Source: Rhodospirillales bacterium
GTDB taxonomy: Bacteria; Pseudomonadota; Alphaproteobacteria; Rhodospirillales; Casp-alpha2
Direction of reading: 5' to 3'
NCBI GenBank assembly: GCA_021775095.1
Contig: JAJFII010000018.1
Span: 1-52,993, forward strand
Length of the DNA: 52,993 nt
Both the position numbers and the translations under genes were made by a program. Shown here piece after piece: positions 50,180 through 52,993 of the stretch. A model generated the notes under the pieces. It did not search any database and had not been told where the DNA came from. It saw only the letters and a list, made by a program, of their open reading frames with translations. How positions within the stretch are numbered: the stretch's first letter is position 1; each line of letters starts with the position of its first letter.

Positions 50180-50977
50180 ATGATGCCTGACAAGGGTCGT
50201 CCCGGAAGCGGACTTGACGAAAATGAACTCGACACAGAAACGGGAACCCGCTCGAGGGAATGGGTCACAACTGGAAACGCAAATACAGAAAACAACCTTT
50301 CTGTAGTTACCCTGTTTGACTGCCTTTCACCTGAAAACTTACAACAGTTAGAAACAAAATGCCACTGGCTTCAGTTTAAGCCGGGGTCCATTATTGTTGA
50401 ACGGGGCGACAGGAACTCGGATGTTTATTTTCTACTGGAAGGCGAAGTACAGGTCTTGAGCTTTTCGGATTCTGGTCGTGCGGTGGCTTTTGCCGGTCTC
50501 CGGAAAGGTGGTTATTTTGGTGAAATTGCGGCCATAGATAACAAACCCCGATCAGCAACGGTTGTCGCCAGAACAGATTGTCGGGTTGCCCGTATAACGG
50601 GAGATGAATTCATAGATCTTGTGACCGCCTATCCGCCAATTACGATTTTACTTTTGAATAAATTGGCGGGAATTATCCGGACAACTGACGAAAAAATAAT
50701 TGATCTTAGCGTCCTTGGTGCGGAGCAACGTATTTGTGTCGAACTTCTTCGGAGAGCAAAACCGAATCCTGCCTCCGGCTCCGGGGAATTTGAAATTTAC
50801 CCGGTTCCTACTCAAAAAGCACTTTCCAGAGAGGTCGGGGTTACACGGGAAACCGTGGCGCGAATATTTGGCCACCTCACAAGCGAAGGAATTATCCATC
50901 GCAAATCGAATGTTCTTTACGTTCTAAACAAGCAAAAAATGGAAGATATCGCATTGGCCACAAAGTCGATGAAATAA
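50180..50977 (+). CDS. Crp/Fnr family regulator (paralogue of the one at 26414)
   Basis: This 265-aa protein has an N-terminal polar extension (about 1-40), a cNMP domain (about 45-160) with cassette GYFGEIAAIDNKPRSATVVA, and a winged helix (about 200-255, QKALSREVGVTRETVARIFG as recognition helix). The Glu and Arg-Ser positions of the nucleotide pocket are kept. I chose ATG 50180 with GAGG 6 nt upstream; ATG 50183 is equally possible, and the frame extends farther upstream to 50030. It resembles the regulator at 26414 in SPExLxQLxxKCxW. It precedes the RTX gene on the same strand. Confidence 0.87.
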   Translation: MMPDKGRPGSGLDENELDTETGTRSREWVTTGNANTENNLSVVTLFDCLSPENLQQLETKCHWLQFKPGSIIVERGDRNSDVYFLLEGEVQVLSFSDSGRAVAFAGLRKGGYFGEIAAIDNKPRSATVVARTDCRVARITGDEFIDLVTAYPPITILLLNKLAGIIRTTDEKIIDLSVLGAEQRICVELLRRAKPNPASGSGEFEIYPVPTQKALSREVGVTRETVARIFGHLTSEGIIHRKSNVLYVLNKQKMEDIALATKSMK

Positions 50978-51008
50978 GGAGATATGTAGCAGACGTCACT
51001 ATGGAGAG

Positions 51009-51024
51009 AAACCCTTATGGGTTT
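51009..51024 (+). terminator. Small hairpin after the Crp/Fnr gene
   Basis: AAACCC-TTAT-GGGTTT is a 6-bp stem with a 4-nt loop, 31 nt after the regulator stop codon and followed by ATATAATG. The T-tract is only three bases, so it is a weak terminator candidate. It separates the regulator from the RTX gene, which starts 140 bp later. Confidence 0.35.
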
Positions 51025-51163
51025 ATATAATGATAGGATTCGTTGATTTTTCGCCAATTCTCATCGGGAGAACCTGTAGTCGACGGATCCTGGTTAAGGG
51101 TCAGGTCAGATAAGATGAGCCAACCAAGTGGGAAACACATGCCCGCCGAAATGGAGATCAATG

Positions 51164-52993
51164 ATGGGTAAAAAAATATCAGGCAAACCAGATAAGAATG
51201 TCAAAGCAAAAGGAACAAATTTGCACGATGTCCCAGTTGGCCCGTCAAGTGGCAATACGCCCGTCGGCAATGAACCAGCAGAAGGCGGTGAGGGTGCCGA
51301 AGGCGGGCCTTCCAGCGGGCTCAAACTTAAAGGCACACCGGGCGATGATGTCCTAATTGGCGGGCCCGGCGATGATCGAATAAATGGCAAAGGCGGTAAC
51401 GATGTTCTCGTCGGCGGTGCTGGTGATGACCACATCAAGGGCGGGGCGGGAGATGATGATATTTCCGGAGGTGACGGTAACGACCGCTTGGAAGGTGGTG
51501 AAGGTGCCGACAAAATTGACGGCGGCGCCGGCAATGATCGTATCAAAGGTGGTTCCGGGGATGACCTGATTTTCGGTGGCGACGGTAACGATCAGCTTGA
51601 GGGTGGCGAGGGTGCCGACGTCATCGACGGGGGTGCTGGAAATGACCACATAAAGGGCGGGGCCGGGAACGATGTGCTTTCAGGCGGCGACGGTGATGAT
51701 ATTTTGGAAGGTGGCGAAGGCAACGACCGTCTTGACGGCGGGTCGGGTAACGATCACCTCAAAGGTGGCGAAGGTGCCGACCATCTGTTTGGCGGCGCCG
51801 GTAATGACGTTCTAGAAGCCGGTGAAGGTGCGGAAGGTGGCCTTGGCGATTTTCTCGACGGCGGCGCGGGTAATGATATTCTTGTAGGTGGTGAGGGTTC
51901 GGATGTTCTGATCGGCGGCAGCGGCGATGACGTCGTCGACGGCGGCGAAAATAGCGATACCGGCATTTATACAATGCAGGATAATCTGGACTCGGTCGAT
52001 ATTTATAATGGCGGCAAAGGCGTCGATACGCTGCAACTGGACCTGACCTATGGCGAGGCTCAGGATGCCTCTATTTCTGCCGACATCACGGCGTTCGAAA
52101 ATTTCGTCGCCGAGAACAACGACCCGGGTGAAAGCGGTAACGGTCACAAAGGTGGTGGTGAAGGTGGCGAAGGGAGTGCGACCTATGAGTTTTCGACGAT
52201 GGATCTATCAGCGTCGAACTGGGAAAACGTCGAAGTTAATTTGATCAATACAGGCCCTGTTGCCGTTGACGATACGGGCGAGGTGATTGAAGATAATTCG
52301 GTCGTCATCAATGTTCTTGCCAACGATACGGACACGGATCATTTAGATGTGTTAACCGTTGACACCGTCTCTGTCACTTTGGGAGGCGGCAGTGTATCGA
52401 TTGTCGACAATCAAGTGGTCTACAATCCGGGCCAGGATTACCAATATTTAGCAGTGGATGAATCAGCCCAGGCTGAGGTCTCCTATTCAATTTCAGACCT
52501 TGCGGGAGAAACTTCGACAGCCACGGCACTTATCATAATCACAGGCACCAACGACGGCCCCGTCGCCAACGTCGATACCGGTACGACAGATGAGAATGCC
52601 ACAATCACGGTCGATGTTCTGGCCAACGACACAGACGTCGATCTTTCCGACACTCATACCGTTGATACGGCTTCGGTTGCCGCCGGTCAGGGCACCGTCG
52701 TTATTGTAAACAACCAGGTCGAATGGTCGCCGGGTACTGACTTTGATTATCTGGCGGTGGGCGAGAGCACGACTGTCACCATTGATTACTCGATGTCGGA
52801 TAACCACAACGCATCTGCATCATCGACGTTAACGCTGACGGTGACCGGATCAAACGACGGCCCCGTCGCCAACGTCGATACCGGTACGACGGATGAGAAT
52901 GCCACAATCACGGTCGATGTTCTGGCCAACGACACAGACGTCGATCTGTCTGATACCCATACGGTCGATTCCGTCTCGGTTCCATTGGGTCAA
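51164..52993 (+). CDS. RTX / VCBS cadherin-like surface protein (3' partial)
   Basis: 610 codons are open to the right edge. After a basic N-terminus (MGKKISGKPDKNVKAKG), residues about 60-265 hold more than twenty RTX nonapeptides (GGxGxDxhx), which bind Ca2+. A spacer (about 265-360) includes Gly/Glu-rich GNGHKGGGEGGEGS. Then VCBS/cadherin-like domains of about 101 residues begin (GPVAVDDTGEVIEDNSV, GPVANVDTGTTDENATI, repeated). There is no Sec signal, so type I secretion is expected, with its signal beyond the window. ATG 51164 has GGAG 7 nt upstream; ATG 51161 is adjacent. It is likely a large adhesin or biofilm protein. RTX placed at the N-terminal end is unusual. Confidence 0.88.
   Translation, partial: MGKKISGKPDKNVKAKGTNLHDVPVGPSSGNTPVGNEPAEGGEGAEGGPSSGLKLKGTPGDDVLIGGPGDDRINGKGGNDVLVGGAGDDHIKGGAGDDDISGGDGNDRLEGGEGADKIDGGAGNDRIKGGSGDDLIFGGDGNDQLEGGEGADVIDGGAGNDHIKGGAGNDVLSGGDGDDILEGGEGNDRLDGGSGNDHLKGGEGADHLFGGAGNDVLEAGEGAEGGLGDFLDGGAGNDILVGGEGSDVLIGGSGDDVVDGGENSDTGIYTMQDNLDSVDIYNGGKGVDTLQLDLTYGEAQDASISADITAFENFVAENNDPGESGNGHKGGGEGGEGSATYEFSTMDLSASNWENVEVNLINTGPVAVDDTGEVIEDNSVVINVLANDTDTDHLDVLTVDTVSVTLGGGSVSIVDNQVVYNPGQDYQYLAVDESAQAEVSYSISDLAGETSTATALIIITGTNDGPVANVDTGTTDENATITVDVLANDTDVDLSDTHTVDTASVAAGQGTVVIVNNQVEWSPGTDFDYLAVGESTTVTIDYSMSDNHNASASSTLTLTVTGSNDGPVANVDTGTTDENATITVDVLANDTDVDLSDTHTVDSVSVPLGQ
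51488..51811 (+). repeat. 108-bp tandem super-repeat inside the RTX region
   Basis: Three consecutive 108-bp units (51488-51595, 51596-51703, 51704-51811) each encode four nonapeptides in the same order, beginning LEGGEGADK, LEGGEGADV and LEGGEGNDR. The pattern is therefore a 36-residue higher-order unit, not independent nonapeptides. The unit after 51811 is interrupted by an irregular linker (EAGEGAEGGLGDFLDGG). Confidence 0.8.
52551..52948 (+). repeat. 303-bp spaced near-identical VCBS repeat
   Basis: The segment starting 52551 and the one starting 52854 encode the beginning of consecutive VCBS-like domains and are identical for about 93 bp apart from one synonymous change (ACA/ACG before GAT). 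The spacing is 303 bp, exactly 101 codons. Beyond that stretch the copies diverge. The near identity indicates a recent duplication or gene conversion within the gene. Confidence 0.8.

Noticed and set aside
51106-52147. Minus-strand frames rich in Ser/Pro or Ile/Thr opposite the RTX gene
   Set aside because: They are complements of the Gly/Asp-rich RTX repeats and carry the repeat periodicity only.
1-52993. tRNA, rRNA, CRISPR arrays, insertion sequences, phage genes
   Set aside because: Read through for cloverleaf arms, direct repeats with spacers and transposase or integrase motifs; none found by eye. A tool-based scan (tRNAscan-SE, CRISPR finder) would be decisive.

Overview
The window looks like chromosomal DNA from an alphaproteobacterium. 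The evidence is an alphaproteobacterial-style Tad/Cpa pilus locus with cpaB-C-D-E-F-tadB-tadC order, sensor kinases with an N-terminal receiver domain, OmpA and 17-kDa-antigen-type envelope proteins, C45-type Ntn hydrolases and roughly balanced GC content. A marine Rhodospirillales-like host is my guess from overall gene content and was not tested. I saw no rRNA, tRNA, CRISPR array, transposase or prophage gene.

Layout. (1) 1-4727: a three-gene operon for an unrecognised small-molecule pathway: a PLP-dependent Orn/Lys/Arg-type decarboxylase (5' end outside the window), an ATP-grasp ligase and a C45-type Ntn acyltransferase/hydrolase. (2) 5347-7822: envelope genes (glycine-zipper lipoprotein, OmpA porin, a small secreted protein) and a 21-22 bp tandem repeat. 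(3) 8062-13727 (minus): a four-gene phosphorelay operon (REC-kinase-REC hybrid, CHASE kinase, Rcp1-like regulator, REC-PAS kinase), then an EAL protein with a degenerate GGDEF-like region (14363-16036). (4) 16150-23498: a first sugar/envelope block: GmhB heptose phosphatase, a small transaldolase, a sterol-desaturase-family enzyme, two large polytopic GT-C-like membrane proteins and a GT9 heptosyltransferase-like protein. (5) 23491-27905 (minus): a GspB/ExeB-like and GspA/ExeA-like pair, a Crp/Fnr regulator and a TadD-like TPR lipoprotein. (6) 28220-39361 (plus): the Tad pilus machine (TadG-like, two TadE-like, CpaB, CpaC, CpaD, CpaE, CpaF, TadB, TadC), with a PilZ gene divergent from cpaB. 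(7) 39409-48125: a second sugar block: GmhA, an NAD-dependent epimerase, HddA, a 20-residue peptide ORF, HddC, an STT3-like GT-C protein, a GT39-like protein, a methyltransferase and a GT2 polyprenyl-phosphate-type glycosyltransferase. (8) 48216-49304 (minus): CpaA prepilin peptidase and two Flp pilins, one of them only 59 aa. (9) 50180 to the end: a second Crp/Fnr regulator and the start of a large RTX plus VCBS/cadherin-like surface protein that runs off the window.

How they may work together. The notable feature is that heptose biosynthesis and lipid-linked glycosyl-transfer genes lie between tadC and the pilin/prepilin-peptidase genes. With GmhB and a transaldolase (a possible sedoheptulose-7-phosphate source) about 23 kb away, all four steps from sedoheptulose-7-phosphate to GDP-heptose are present. 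GT9, GT2, GT39-like and STT3-like proteins could assemble or attach a heptose-containing glycan. My main hypothesis is that this is a glycosylation module for the Tad pilus or another surface structure made with it. A near-consensus CRP-type operator lies between the divergent tadD and tadG, a 19-bp palindrome lies between pilZ and cpaB, and PilZ/EAL proteins are nearby, which suggests cyclic-nucleotide control.
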